A stretch of 36,913 nucleotides of DNA from Campylobacterales bacterium (GCA_016744895.1 JADGDK010000015.1:1-36913); one strand, 5' to 3'; numbered from the stretch's first letter, positions 15,843-24,647 are shown. Numbers and translations: made by a program. The notes: a model not told the origin generated them from the sequence alone.

Positions 15843-17636
15843 TTAATGTTTTTGATTTTTTGCTGCTGCTACCCAAGCTATCAACATATCTACTGATGGC
15901 ACTTCTGGAACAATAGGTTTTTTAGTATTAAATGCCACCATCTTACTTTGAAGTGATTTCACATTTGTACCAGTCAACTCTTTTCTTGAAGATATTCCAA
16001 CAGTCTGCATAATTTCAGCAAATTGACCACCAACACCTGGAAGTCTCATAAGATCTGACATACTAGCCCATGCTCGAAGTGCATCAAAATTAACTTGCAT
16101 TTTATTTGATATTTTTTTAGTAGCACGGTTATCTCTTAAACAACTTCTTGCTAAATCACAAGTTGTATTAATTCCCATACTTCTAAGTTTTTTTCCATAT
16201 GTTGGTCCAATACCCTCTACTTCTTCAATATCATAACACTCATTCATATCTTCCATAACATGAGCAGAGCCCAAAGCGGCTACAATTTTACTACTATCTG
16301 GGGATTCCATCCATCTCAAAATCAAGTCAAGTGAAGGAACATCAGGAACAATGGCGTGATTTGCATTATATTCTACCATTGTACTATGTAGCGTTTTTGC
16401 ATTGAGTTTACTTAATTCATCTCTTGAAGATACACCAACTACTTGCATAATTTCTGCATATTGACCATCCACACCTGGAAGTTTTATAAGATCTGCCATA
16501 CTAGCCCATGCCTGGATTGCAGAAAGATCTATTTTTGTTTCACTAGCTGCTTTTTTAGCTGCATCTTGATCATGTAAAAACCTTTCTACAAAATCACAAG
16601 TTGTATGCACACCCATACTTTTAAATCTTTTTCCATAGCCAGGTCCAATACCCTCAATCTCTTCTACATCATAACACTCATCTAAATTTCCAATTGTTGA
16701 AAAAAGCTCTTGGTCTGCATGCATTAACTCAGTTTTTGCTTCATTCGCTTCTGATTGTGCCATATTTAAATCAGCTTTAAGTGTCTGTTGCACTCTATCA
16801 GCTTTACTAATTTTAGAGTCATAATCACTTATAATGCCTTGCATTTTACCTTCCCAACTTGACTCTGAATCTTTAAGTTTCAGATTCCACTCATGTTCTG
16901 AATCTACTAATTTTTGCTGTAATTCTTGAACTTTAGTACGAGTTGCTACTAACTCATCTTTTACTGCTGTAACTTCTTGATCGTTATCTTCTCTTTTAAG
17001 ATTATAATCACCCATAACACCTTGAAGTTTATTTTCCCAGCTTGATTCTGTATCTTTTAGTTTTAAATTCCATGCATTTTCTGAATCTATCAACTTCATT
17101 TCTGTTGATGTCAATTTTGCTTTTAACTCTTCTAATTCTACACTAGAGTCATCTGATGAAGTTGCATAATTACTCTTAACACCTTGAACTTTACCTTCCC
17201 AATCTAACTCAATATTTTTTACCTTTTCCGTCCAACTATCATTTACAGTAGATAATTCTAAACGAGCATCTTTTACTTCTGCCTGTGCTGTTAATAATGC
17301 ATTCTCTAATCCCTGTTTTTCTAAATTAAGCTTGCTAAGTTCAGAATCATAATTTCCTACAAGAGTTTGAACTTTACCTTCCCAATTTGACTCAGCATCA
17401 CGAAATCTTACATCCCATTCATCATTATTATTATGAATGCCCTGTTTTATATGACTTTCAGCGGCATCTATCTTACCTTGCCATACTGCTTTATCTGCAT
17501 CATATCTTGCAGTCCAATCATTATCCATATTGCGAAGTTTATTTCTACAACCACCACGTAGCCACCATCCAATCAATGCTCCAATTAATCCCGCTATCAA
17601 TAAACATATAAATATTTGTGCTAGTAAATAACTCAT
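15843..17636 (-). CDS. membrane-anchored coiled-coil protein with two helix-hairpin-helix domains
   Basis: A 597-residue protein in three parts. Residues 4-26 form an N-terminal membrane helix. Residues 35-315 are a long coiled coil carrying five tryptophan pairs, each separated by ten residues (41/52, 74/85, 135/146, 189/200, 250/261), with a recurring core like SSWEGKMQG. Residues 321-445 and 467-590 are two homologous domains, each starting CYD-EE-EGIGP-YGK and containing a second LPGV-GQ-AEIMQ segment. These are helix-hairpin-helix motifs resembling the DUF4332 family. The orientation of the C-terminus (cytoplasm or periplasm) is not certain. The ATG overlaps the stop of the OmpA-like gene by one base (TAATG), so the two proteins probably act together. 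Confidence 0.8.
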   Translation of the reverse strand: MSYLLAQIFICLLIAGLIGALIGWWLRGGCRNKLRNMDNDWTARYDADKAVWQGKIDAAESHIKQGIHNNNDEWDVRFRDAESNWEGKVQTLVGNYDSELSKLNLEKQGLENALLTAQAEVKDARLELSTVNDSWTEKVKNIELDWEGKVQGVKSNYATSSDDSSVELEELKAKLTSTEMKLIDSENAWNLKLKDTESSWENKLQGVMGDYNLKREDNDQEVTAVKDELVATRTKVQELQQKLVDSEHEWNLKLKDSESSWEGKMQGIISDYDSKISKADRVQQTLKADLNMAQSEANEAKTELMHADQELFSTIGNLDECYDVEEIEGIGPGYGKRFKSMGVHTTCDFVERFLHDQDAAKKAASETKIDLSAIQAWASMADLIKLPGVDGQYAEIMQVVGVSSRDELSKLNAKTLHSTMVEYNANHAIVPDVPSLDLILRWMESPDSSKIVAALGSAHVMEDMNECYDIEEVEGIGPTYGKKLRSMGINTTCDLARSCLRDNRATKKISNKMQVNFDALRAWASMSDLMRLPGVGGQFAEIMQTVGISSRKELTGTNVKSLQSKMVAFNTKKPIVPEVPSVDMLIAWVAAAKNQKH

Positions 17637-19090
17637 TATTTCACTCCTTTTACATTAAATTCTATTCTTCGATTTTTTGCCTTACCTTCTGTCGTACTAT
17701 TATCTGCAATTGGATTAGCTTCGCCATACCCCACTGCTTTAAGTCTTTGCGATGATATCCCTTTGTCTATCAAATAAGCTCTTACTTTAATTGCTCTTTT
17801 AGTACTTAATCTTTTATTATAACTTTCACTCCCATCAGAATCTGTATAACCGGAAATTGTAATACTATCATCTGAACATTTTTTAGCGATATTAGTTAAT
17901 AAATCAAGTAACGCATAACTTGAAGGTTTTATATCTGCTTTATTATATGAAAATTGAATTTTTTTGTGAGATAAAATTTTTTTAAACTCTATTTGACATA
18001 AAGCAGCAGCACTAAGTGGTGCTTTTTGTACCTTCTTTATCTTCAGTTTTTCTCTTGGAATATTTACCACATGTGCACCAAGTTTTACGGCACCTAAATT
18101 TCGAGCTGTTTTGGCATCTATCTTTGTTGTTTTAGCAAAAGGAATATCATCAAAATTCACTGTTTCAACAACAGTTTTTTGCACACTAGGGATATCCTTC
18201 AGTGATTTAATCTTAAACTCTATTCTTCGATTTTTTGCTTGTCCCTCTTGTGTTTTGTTATCAGCAATTGGTTTAGACTCTCCATAACCTATAGCGTAAA
18301 GTCTTCGAGATGAGACACCCTTTTTCACTAGATATTTTTTTACAGCATTTGCTCTAATAGTACTTAGCTTTTTATTATAAATATTATTTCCAGAAGAGTC
18401 TGTATAACCACCTATTTCAATCACACCTTTTGGACATTTTTGGGCAACTTTAGCTAAAGCATTTAACAATACATAACTATCAGGCTTAATTATTGCCTTA
18501 TTAGATGCAAAATTAATTTTTTTACCTGATAATATTTTTTGTAAATTTTCTTGACAGGAATCAATTGCACTCTTTGTTGTACCTTTTTCAACTACTTTTG
18601 AAGATACTCTAACATCTATGACAGGTATAGGTTCTGGTTTTGTAGCTATTTCTATATCGATAATTGGTATGGGTTCAGGTTTTGAAGTGACTTCTACGTC
18701 GATAATTGGTATAGCTTCTGGTTTTGAGACTATTTCAACATCAACCGGAGTAATAACAGATTCTGATTTTATGTCAGCCTTTGATGAAGCTTGAGCAACA
18801 ATTAAACGATTTTCTACACCTGTAACACCTTCTTGTGCCAAAGCAATTCTTTGTGCTTCAGCTTTAAATGCAGCACTTGGAGCTGTTCCCTCAAGCGTAA
18901 CAATTCTAGTCATCGCTAAATCATTACCTTTGATATCAGACTTAACCCAATTCATCTGCTTGGCTGTATACGTACTTTGTGTTTTAGATGCTAAATCATT
19001 TTTTATCTCGGCTGATTTATCTAAAAAACAGAAATAAGATAAAATTCCTATGAGTAGCAAACCTAAAAGTAAGATCAAGAATTTTCTCAT
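17636..19090 (-). CDS. membrane-anchored BON domain protein with two OmpA-like peptidoglycan-binding domains
   Basis: A 484-residue envelope protein; the ATG at 19090 is chosen because AAAAGGA precedes it, rather than the ATG 18 bases upstream. An N-terminal hydrophobic helix (about 3-22) anchors it in the inner membrane. A BON-like segment (about 62-98, TLEGTAPSAAFKAEAQRIAL) follows. Next come three 14-residue repeats of the form KPEPIPIID-E. Two OmpA C-terminal domains lie at about 179-292 and 365-479. Both keep the peptidoglycan-contact residues of GYTDS and AKNRRIEF. The BON-plus-OmpA combination resembles Mycobacterium OmpATb (ArfA). It probably ties the inner membrane to the cell wall, with the coupled HhH protein as partner. 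Confidence 0.82.
   Translation of the reverse strand: MRKFLILLLGLLLIGILSYFCFLDKSAEIKNDLASKTQSTYTAKQMNWVKSDIKGNDLAMTRIVTLEGTAPSAAFKAEAQRIALAQEGVTGVENRLIVAQASSKADIKSESVITPVDVEIVSKPEAIPIIDVEVTSKPEPIPIIDIEIATKPEPIPVIDVRVSSKVVEKGTTKSAIDSCQENLQKILSGKKINFASNKAIIKPDSYVLLNALAKVAQKCPKGVIEIGGYTDSSGNNIYNKKLSTIRANAVKKYLVKKGVSSRRLYAIGYGESKPIADNKTQEGQAKNRRIEFKIKSLKDIPSVQKTVVETVNFDDIPFAKTTKIDAKTARNLGAVKLGAHVVNIPREKLKIKKVQKAPLSAAALCQIEFKKILSHKKIQFSYNKADIKPSSYALLDLLTNIAKKCSDDSITISGYTDSDGSESYNKRLSTKRAIKVRAYLIDKGISSQRLKAVGYGEANPIADNSTTEGKAKNRRIEFNVKGVK
18599..18742 (-). repeat. in-frame 42-base tandem repeat in the OmpA-like gene
   Basis: Three copies of a 14-codon unit (core KPEPIPIID) plus partial ends encode a proline-rich linker between the BON domain and the first OmpA domain. 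The copies differ at several codons, so the array is not recent, but it could still change length by slippage. Confidence 0.75.
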
Positions 19091-19173
19091 ATCTATCCTT
19101 TTCGTCATGAATTTTAATCCAAAACTTATGCCCTAAAATCAAAGCAAAGAAAGAAAAAGATTAATTAGTTTTA

Positions 19174-19179
19174 ATTATA
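19174..19179 (-). promoter_or_regulatory. probable -10 element for the OmpA/HhH operon
   Basis: TATAAT on the minus strand about 84 bases ahead of the ATG at 19090. A TAAAGTTG word, like a FliA -35, lies just upstream, but no CCGAT element follows at the right distance, so housekeeping control is more likely. Confidence 0.4.
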
Positions 19180-19287
19180 TGATAAAACAACTTTAACAAA
19201 AAAGTAAAAAAATCAATACTTTAATAATTAAATTTTTCCTAAGAAACTATTTAAAAAACTGTACACAAACTATTTACAAATTTTCTG

Positions 19288-19293
19288 TATAAT
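19288..19293 (+). promoter_or_regulatory. probable -10 element for dsbD operon
   Basis: A perfect TATAAT 28 bases before the dsbD ATG, with the ribosome binding site AGGGGAA between them. No consensus -35 is visible. Confidence 0.5.
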
Positions 19294-19321
19294 CTCTATA
19301 AAATTATAACAGGGGAATGCA

Positions 19322-21121
19322 ATGATTAGAAGCTTATTGCTTATTTTTATACTATTTTATTCATCACTTTTTGCGTTTGAACAAGGCAATATTTTAAAGC
19401 CAGAAGAAGCTTTTATCGCAGAAGCTGTTCAAACAAATGATAAAATTCAAACTACTATTAAGCTAGCACCAGAGATTTATATCTATGATGAAATGCTAAA
19501 ATACACTATTACCAAACCAAAAGAAATCAACTTAGACAAGCTTATAAAAAGGCCTGAACCTGTAAATTATCATGACTTTATAGTCCATCGTGATGGTGAT
19601 GTAGTCGTAGATATTCCATTATCGGTGATTAAAGATCAAGTTGGAAATGGTGCTTTTACACTAAAAATCGATTATCAAGGGTGTTCAGATAAAGGACTCT
19701 GTTATCAGCCACTTAGTAAAAGTTTTGACTTTGGAGAAGCAGTAGCATCTGAACAACCAACTGAAGAAAAAGCTCCTATTCAAGCAAACAGTGATGTCGA
19801 AACAAGTGAAGAAGACCAAATTGTAAATGCACTTAAAAGTGGTTCGATTGGAACGATATTAGCACTCTTCTTTGGATTTGGACTTTTACTTGCACTCACA
19901 CCTTGTATCTTTCCAATGATACCTATCTTATCTTCTATCATTGTTTCCCAATCAGGTGACGGAAAAGAGAAAATGAGCGCAGCAAGAGGATTATTCCTCT
20001 CTTTGATTTATGTACTCTCTATGTCTATAGCCTATACATTTGCAGGGGTACTAGCAGGTGTATTTGGAGCTAACATCCAAACTGCAATGCAAAATCCATG
20101 GGTCATTTCTATGTTTGCACTTGTATTTGTAGCCCTTGCATTTTCAATGTTTGGCTATTATGAGATCCAACTTCCTCGAACACTACAAAATAAAATCAGT
20201 AAAACATCAGATGAGGCAAAAGGAAGTGGCGGTCTTTTAGGCGTTGCAATCATGGGATTTTTATCAGCACTCATTGTCGGTCCTTGTGTGGCCCCTGCCC
20301 TTGCTGGCGCACTTGTATACATTGGACAAACGGGAGATGCACTCTTAGGTGGAATGGCACTTTTTGTGATGAGTATAGGAATGGGTGTGCCACTTTTAAT
20401 CATTGGTGCAGGAGCTGGTAAATTTATGCCTCGCCCTGGTGGTTGGATGACGCTCGTTTCACAAATATTTGGTGTTGTCATGTTAGGTATCGCCATCTGG
20501 ATGCTTTCTCGTATTATCCCTGGCTCTATTAGCCTATTTTTATGGGCACTTCTGTTTATCGGAAGTGGTGTTTATTCAGGTGCTTTTGAGACCACAAAAG
20601 AGGGTGTCAGTGGTGCTAAAAAATTGATTAAAGTTTTTGCTGTGATGTTATCACTCATTGGTGCGATCATGCTAATAGGCTCATTTTCAGGAGCAACAAA
20701 TCCTCTGAATCCACTAGAAAAATTTGGTGCGTGTACTCCAATTGGAGAATCTCAAACAAAAGTCAATAGTTTTAAAAAGGTTAAAACAGTTACTCAATTA
20801 GAGCAAGAAATACAAAATAGTAATAAAATGGTCATGATAGATTTTGGAGCTGATTGGTGTGCTTCATGTAAAGAGCTGGAACATATCACTTTTCCTGATC
20901 CTACAGTTTCAAAACTAATGAGTAATTTCAAACTTATAAAGATAGATGTTACGAAAAATAGTGATGAAGACAAAGCACTTTTAAAAAAGTATAATGTTTT
21001 TGGACCACCTGCAATTATCTTTTATGATGCCGATGGAAATGAACTTAAAAACTTTAAAACTATTGGATATAAACCACCAGAGCAATTTGCTCAAATCTTA
21101 CAAAACGTGTTAGGAAAATAA
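19322..21121 (+). CDS. dsbD: thiol:disulfide interchange protein DsbD
   Basis: DsbD (599 residues) carries electrons from cytoplasmic thioredoxin across the inner membrane to periplasmic thiol proteins, including those of cytochrome c maturation. All three modules are present with their cysteine pairs. After a signal peptide (1-18) the alpha domain has Cys121 and Cys127 (CSDKGLCYQP). The membrane beta domain has Cys195 (LTPCIFPMIP) and Cys322 (VGPCVAPALAG). The C-terminal thioredoxin-like gamma domain has CASC at 513-516 (GADWCASCKE). The length is normal for full DsbD rather than the short CcdA form. It leads an operon with an M48 protease, prmC and a MlaF-like ATPase. The nearby c-type cytochrome gene may be a client pathway. 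Confidence 0.96.
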   Translation: MIRSLLLIFILFYSSLFAFEQGNILKPEEAFIAEAVQTNDKIQTTIKLAPEIYIYDEMLKYTITKPKEINLDKLIKRPEPVNYHDFIVHRDGDVVVDIPLSVIKDQVGNGAFTLKIDYQGCSDKGLCYQPLSKSFDFGEAVASEQPTEEKAPIQANSDVETSEEDQIVNALKSGSIGTILALFFGFGLLLALTPCIFPMIPILSSIIVSQSGDGKEKMSAARGLFLSLIYVLSMSIAYTFAGVLAGVFGANIQTAMQNPWVISMFALVFVALAFSMFGYYEIQLPRTLQNKISKTSDEAKGSGGLLGVAIMGFLSALIVGPCVAPALAGALVYIGQTGDALLGGMALFVMSIGMGVPLLIIGAGAGKFMPRPGGWMTLVSQIFGVVMLGIAIWMLSRIIPGSISLFLWALLFIGSGVYSGAFETTKEGVSGAKKLIKVFAVMLSLIGAIMLIGSFSGATNPLNPLEKFGACTPIGESQTKVNSFKKVKTVTQLEQEIQNSNKMVMIDFGADWCASCKELEHITFPDPTVSKLMSNFKLIKIDVTKNSDEDKALLKKYNVFGPPAIIFYDADGNELKNFKTIGYKPPEQFAQILQNVLGK

Positions 21122-21124
21122 TAT

Positions 21125-22330
21125 ATGTTAGTCACAATCGGAGCAATTTTTTTCATCTATATTTTAACGAAAATCTATATTTCTGTCATGGAAATTGGAT
21201 ATGTCAGTATCCAAAAACATAATCCTGCTGTAATCTTAACAGCATCAAATTATCTTAAAGCTGCTAATTATAAGATCTCTAGCCAAAGATTAGATATCGT
21301 AGGTTCACTTGTTGAATATATTGCTTTTATCTTTTGGATAGGCTTTGGTTTAAAATGGCTAGATGGTATGATCACTATCGAAGATATGGCACTCAAATCT
21401 GTGCTCTATGTACTTCTTTTTGGAGTAGTTGGATTTTTCTTTTCTCTACCTTTTGATCTTTATAAAACTTTTGTTTTGGATAAAAAATTTGGCTTTTCAA
21501 ATATGGATGCTAAACTCTATATCGTTGATACACTAAAATCTTCTTTAATGTTTATTCTTTTTGGAGGTGCAATCACTTGGCTTATCTCTAAAATCATTAT
21601 CAATATCGAAAGCTGGTGGCTTTGGGGATTTGCACTTATTTTTGGCATCATGGTCATCATCAATGTAATTTATCCTACTTTAATAGCACCAATTTTTAAT
21701 AAATTTACAATTCTTGAAAATGATGATCTTAAAGAGTCTATTGAAAAGCTACTTGACTCTGCAGGTCTCAAAACTGATGGTGTCTTTACAATTGATGCTA
21801 GTAAAAGAGATAATAGACTCAATGCCTATTTTGGAGGGCTAGGAAAATCAAAACGTGTCGTCTTGTTTGATACCCTCATTGAAAAATTGACTAAAAATGA
21901 ACTCCTTGCAGTTTTAGGTCATGAACTCGGGCACTTCAAACATAAAGATATCCTCAAAAATATTGCCATGGTAGGAACACTTCTATTTTTGATGTTCTTT
22001 ATATTTGGTAACTTACCTGAGTCACTTTTTGAGGCAATTGGCATAGAAAGATCTCCCTACTCTATCATCGCTATGTTTTTGATCTTTTCACCAATACTTT
22101 TACTCTTTTTCATGCCACTGTTTGGCATGATGAGCAGATCAAATGAGTACCATGCAGATGAGTATGGATCAGCATGTCAAAGTCAAGAAGAGCTAGCATC
22201 AGCTTTACAAAAATTAGCCAATGAGAACAAAAGTTTTCCAAAATCTCATCCACTTTTTATCTTTTTCTACCACTCACATCCACCACTTGTTGAGAGACTT
22301 AAAAGATTAGGCGTTAAAATAGATGAATAA
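21125..22330 (+). CDS. M48 family zinc metalloprotease (Ste24/CAAX protease type)
   Basis: A 401-residue membrane protease. Several hydrophobic helices cover about 3-20, 60-80, 92-112, 140-160 and 165-188. The zinc motif HELGH is at 266-270, and the third ligand region SRSNEYHADEYG starts at 338 with Glu341 as the likely ligand. The N-terminal helices plus this site match the Ste24-like M48A group rather than HtpX. A role in turnover of misfolded or blocked membrane proteins is known for the family. It follows dsbD after three bases and overlaps prmC by eight bases. Confidence 0.9.
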   Translation: MLVTIGAIFFIYILTKIYISVMEIGYVSIQKHNPAVILTASNYLKAANYKISSQRLDIVGSLVEYIAFIFWIGFGLKWLDGMITIEDMALKSVLYVLLFGVVGFFFSLPFDLYKTFVLDKKFGFSNMDAKLYIVDTLKSSLMFILFGGAITWLISKIIINIESWWLWGFALIFGIMVIINVIYPTLIAPIFNKFTILENDDLKESIEKLLDSAGLKTDGVFTIDASKRDNRLNAYFGGLGKSKRVVLFDTLIEKLTKNELLAVLGHELGHFKHKDILKNIAMVGTLLFLMFFIFGNLPESLFEAIGIERSPYSIIAMFLIFSPILLLFFMPLFGMMSRSNEYHADEYGSACQSQEELASALQKLANENKSFPKSHPLFIFFYHSHPPLVERLKRLGVKIDE

Positions 22331-23135
22331 CCCCACTATTAAAGAGGCACTAAAAGAGGCCTCTTTAATTTTGAACAACCCCAAAGAAGCTTCTATTCTT
22401 TTACGATATCTTTTAAATTACGACCAAGTCCAACTACTCTTAAATGAACAAAAAACACTAGATCAGTATCAAGAGTATCAAACACTGATACAAAGATGTA
22501 AAGTTAATGAACCTATCGAATACATCACTGGAAATGTAAGTTTTTATTCAAGAGATTTTTTTATACAACCTGGTGCACTTATACCACGTCCTGAGACAGA
22601 ACTATTGGTTGATTGTGCCTTAGAGATTGCAAAAACAAAACCTCTTCGTATTGCTGAAATTGGAACAGGAAGCGGTATCATATCTGTGATGTTAGTATTG
22701 CTTGTAAATAAGATCGAAATTGTAGCGACAGATATCTCAAGTGAAGCTTTAGCAGTTGCCAAAATAAATGCTAAAAAATTTGGAGTAGAAGATAAAATAA
22801 CATTTGTGCAAAGCAATTATCTTGATAATATTTATAATGAATTTGATATGATCATCTCAAATCCACCCTATATCGCAAATGATTTTGAATTGGAAGAAAA
22901 TCTCTCTTATGAACCACAAAATGCACTTTTTGGCGGAAAAGTTGGAGATGAAATGTTAAAAGAGATTATTGATCTTTGGATTGAAAAAAAATCTCCTTAC
23001 CTCTTATGCGAAATGGGATACGACCAAAAAGAGCCTTTGACTCAATACTTAATCAACCATGGCATAAAAGAGTTCTCTTTTTATAAAGATTTAGCAGGAT
23101 TTGATCGTGGATTTATTGCTTATGCAGGAGTGTAA
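22323..23135 (+). CDS. prmC: peptide chain release factor N5-glutamine methyltransferase
   Basis: PrmC (270 residues) methylates the glutamine of the GGQ motif in release factors RF1 and RF2. The N-terminal helical substrate-recognition domain covers about 1-75, and PIEYITGNVSFY near 64 is characteristic. The SAM site is EIGTGSGIIS at 112-121, and the catalytic NPPY is at 180-183, followed by EPQNALFGG. The length is normal. The gene starts inside the end of the M48 gene, and the next gene begins four bases after its stop. Confidence 0.94.
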   Translation: MNNPTIKEALKEASLILNNPKEASILLRYLLNYDQVQLLLNEQKTLDQYQEYQTLIQRCKVNEPIEYITGNVSFYSRDFFIQPGALIPRPETELLVDCALEIAKTKPLRIAEIGTGSGIISVMLVLLVNKIEIVATDISSEALAVAKINAKKFGVEDKITFVQSNYLDNIYNEFDMIISNPPYIANDFELEENLSYEPQNALFGGKVGDEMLKEIIDLWIEKKSPYLLCEMGYDQKEPLTQYLINHGIKEFSFYKDLAGFDRGFIAYAGV

Positions 23136-23138
23136 AAT

Positions 23139-23885
23139 TTGAATAATATTATAGAGTTTAAAGAAGTACATAAATATTTTGGTACTAAAAAAGTACTTAC
23201 AGGATTAAACTTTGCGATCAAAGAAGGTACTGTTGCAGTAGTCATGGGACCTTCAGGAACAGGTAAATCTACGGTTATTAAACAGATCGTCGGACTTTTA
23301 AACCCTACAAAAGGTGAAGTAATCGTTGAAGGATTAAATGTCGCTAAAGCCACGGAAAAAGAACTTTTAGAAATTCGAAAAAAGATAGGTTTTGCATTTC
23401 AATTTGGTGCACTATTTGACAGTATGACCATCTATGAAAATATCTCATTTCCACTTCGAGAACATAGTGACTATAATGAAGATAAAATAAAAGAAGAGGT
23501 TATAAAGTCCCTTGAACTCGTAGGTCTCAAACCTGATGAAGTGATGCATCTATATCCACATGAGCTTAGTGGTGGTATGCAAAAAAGAGCTGCCATTTCT
23601 AGAACCATTATTTTAAAACCTGATATTATTTTATATGATGAGCCAACTTCTGGACTTGATCCAATAGCGAGTGATCTTATCAGCCGTCTTATCGTAAAGC
23701 TACAAAAAGAACTTGGAACTACTTCAGTTGTCATCAGTCATGATATAAATGAGAGTTTTAAAATTGCAGATCAAATGATTATGCTTTATGATGGAAAAGT
23801 ATTAGCTGATGCGGAGCCTGAGTTTTTTAAAACTACAGACAACCCTATCATCAGACAGTTCATTGATGGAATTAGCGAGTTATAG
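23139..23885 (+). CDS. ABC transporter ATPase, MlaF-like
   Basis: A 248-residue ABC ATPase. Walker A GPSGTGKST is at 37-45, the Q-loop segment FAFQFGALFDSMTIYENI near 86 is typical of MlaF, the signature LSGGMQKRAA starts at 143, and Walker B ILYDEP lies around 164-169. MlaF powers phospholipid transfer between the outer and inner membranes together with MlaE and MlaD. Neither partner gene is adjacent, so the permease must lie elsewhere or be shared. Campylobacter has a similar ATPase (IamA). The TTG start at 23139 has GGAG eight bases upstream. It ends the operon, two bases from the convergent GGDEF-like gene. Confidence 0.88.
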   Translation: MNNIIEFKEVHKYFGTKKVLTGLNFAIKEGTVAVVMGPSGTGKSTVIKQIVGLLNPTKGEVIVEGLNVAKATEKELLEIRKKIGFAFQFGALFDSMTIYENISFPLREHSDYNEDKIKEEVIKSLELVGLKPDEVMHLYPHELSGGMQKRAAISRTIILKPDIILYDEPTSGLDPIASDLISRLIVKLQKELGTTSVVISHDINESFKIADQMIMLYDGKVLADAEPEFFKTTDNPIIRQFIDGISEL

Positions 23886-23887
23886 CA

Positions 23888-24385
23888 CTAAGCCTCTTCA
23901 CACTTTTGAAGTTGTTCATGGGCTCTTTCCATAAATGACTGTGGAGTATCATCACTCTCATGTACGGTAATACCATAAGAGAGTGAGACTTTCATATTTA
24001 CAAAAGTACGTGCATCTACAATACTTTTTATAAGAAATGCAATCTTTTCAGCAGACTCTATAGAGCACTCCGGAAGTAAGATTAAAAATTCATCATCATC
24101 CCACTTTGCTAAAACATCGTGTTCCCTTACTTCATATTTAACACATTCAAGAAGTTTATCTGTCGCTTCTTTTACAAAAAATGGATCGTCTTTCTCCCAA
24201 TCCATGTTAAAAAGTAATACCGCTAAATTTTTTTCATTATTTCTATCATTATGAATATCAGAATTTGCAAATGCGGTTAATTTCTCTTTTGTATAACGAC
24301 TCAAAAAGTCATCAAATGAAACTTGATCTCTCAGCTTGTCTGATCTCAAAAAAGCTTTCAAAAAGAACATTTTTTTACCAACCAT
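23888..24385 (-). CDS. degenerate GGDEF-domain protein
   Basis: The C-terminal 120 residues follow the diguanylate cyclase fold: a first strand LAVLLFNMD, a helix, then REHDVLAKWDDDEFLILLPE and a final VSLSYGITV strand. The active-site GGDEF is replaced by DDDEF (residues 96-100 from the start used here), so cyclase activity is unlikely. The inhibitory-site RxxD (REHD) is kept at its normal five-residue distance, so it may bind c-di-GMP as an effector. The start is uncertain: the ATG at 24439 overlaps a sigma-28-like -10 and has no ribosome binding site; the ATG at 24385 (165 residues), with AGG-AGGT upstream, is preferred. No membrane segment or signal peptide is seen. Confidence 0.72.
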   Translation of the reverse strand: MVGKKMFFLKAFLRSDKLRDQVSFDDFLSRYTKEKLTAFANSDIHNDRNNEKNLAVLLFNMDWEKDDPFFVKEATDKLLECVKYEVREHDVLAKWDDDEFLILLPECSIESAEKIAFLIKSIVDARTFVNMKVSLSYGITVHESDDTPQSFMERAHEQLQKCEEA

Positions 24386-24437
24386 TATTTTTACCTGCCT
24401 ATAATTTTTTGCAAGTACTTCTTCGTACTTAAAAAGC

Positions 24438-24464
24438 ATATCGGTTATAAAAAATATTTTGTTA
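24438..24464 (-). promoter_or_regulatory. candidate sigma-28 promoter for the GGDEF-like gene
   Basis: On the minus strand ACCGATAT, matching the Campylobacter FliA -10, with TAACAAAA at the -35 position after an 11-base spacer. The -35 match is poor (three of eight). If used, transcription would start near 24431 and translation at 24385. Confidence 0.4.
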
Positions 24465-24570
24465 ATTTTTTTTATACTTAAGCTTTTTTTTTAACAAAAG
24501 TGTTACAATTTAGAACATTTTGTTAAATATATTTTATATAAATGTAATATATTGTCTATTAAAAAGAAAA

Positions 24571-24595
24571 ATATTAATATTCTTTATATTAATAT
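24571..24595. repeat. perfect AT-only inverted repeat
   Basis: ATATTAATAT, five bases, ATATTAATAT. Each arm is itself palindromic, so the pair is both direct and inverted. It lies between the two outward-facing sigma-28-like promoters and might be an operator or a nucleoid protein site; chance in AT-rich DNA is also possible. Confidence 0.5.
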
Positions 24596-24647
24596 AATTG
24601 TACAAGTTTTTATAGTGATGTTTTGTTAATTTTTTACTTTAATTGGC

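Noticed and set aside
19170-19200. Sigma-28 promoter for the OmpA/HhH operon
   Set aside because: TAAAGTTG matches the -35, but no CCGAT-like -10 lies eleven bases downstream.
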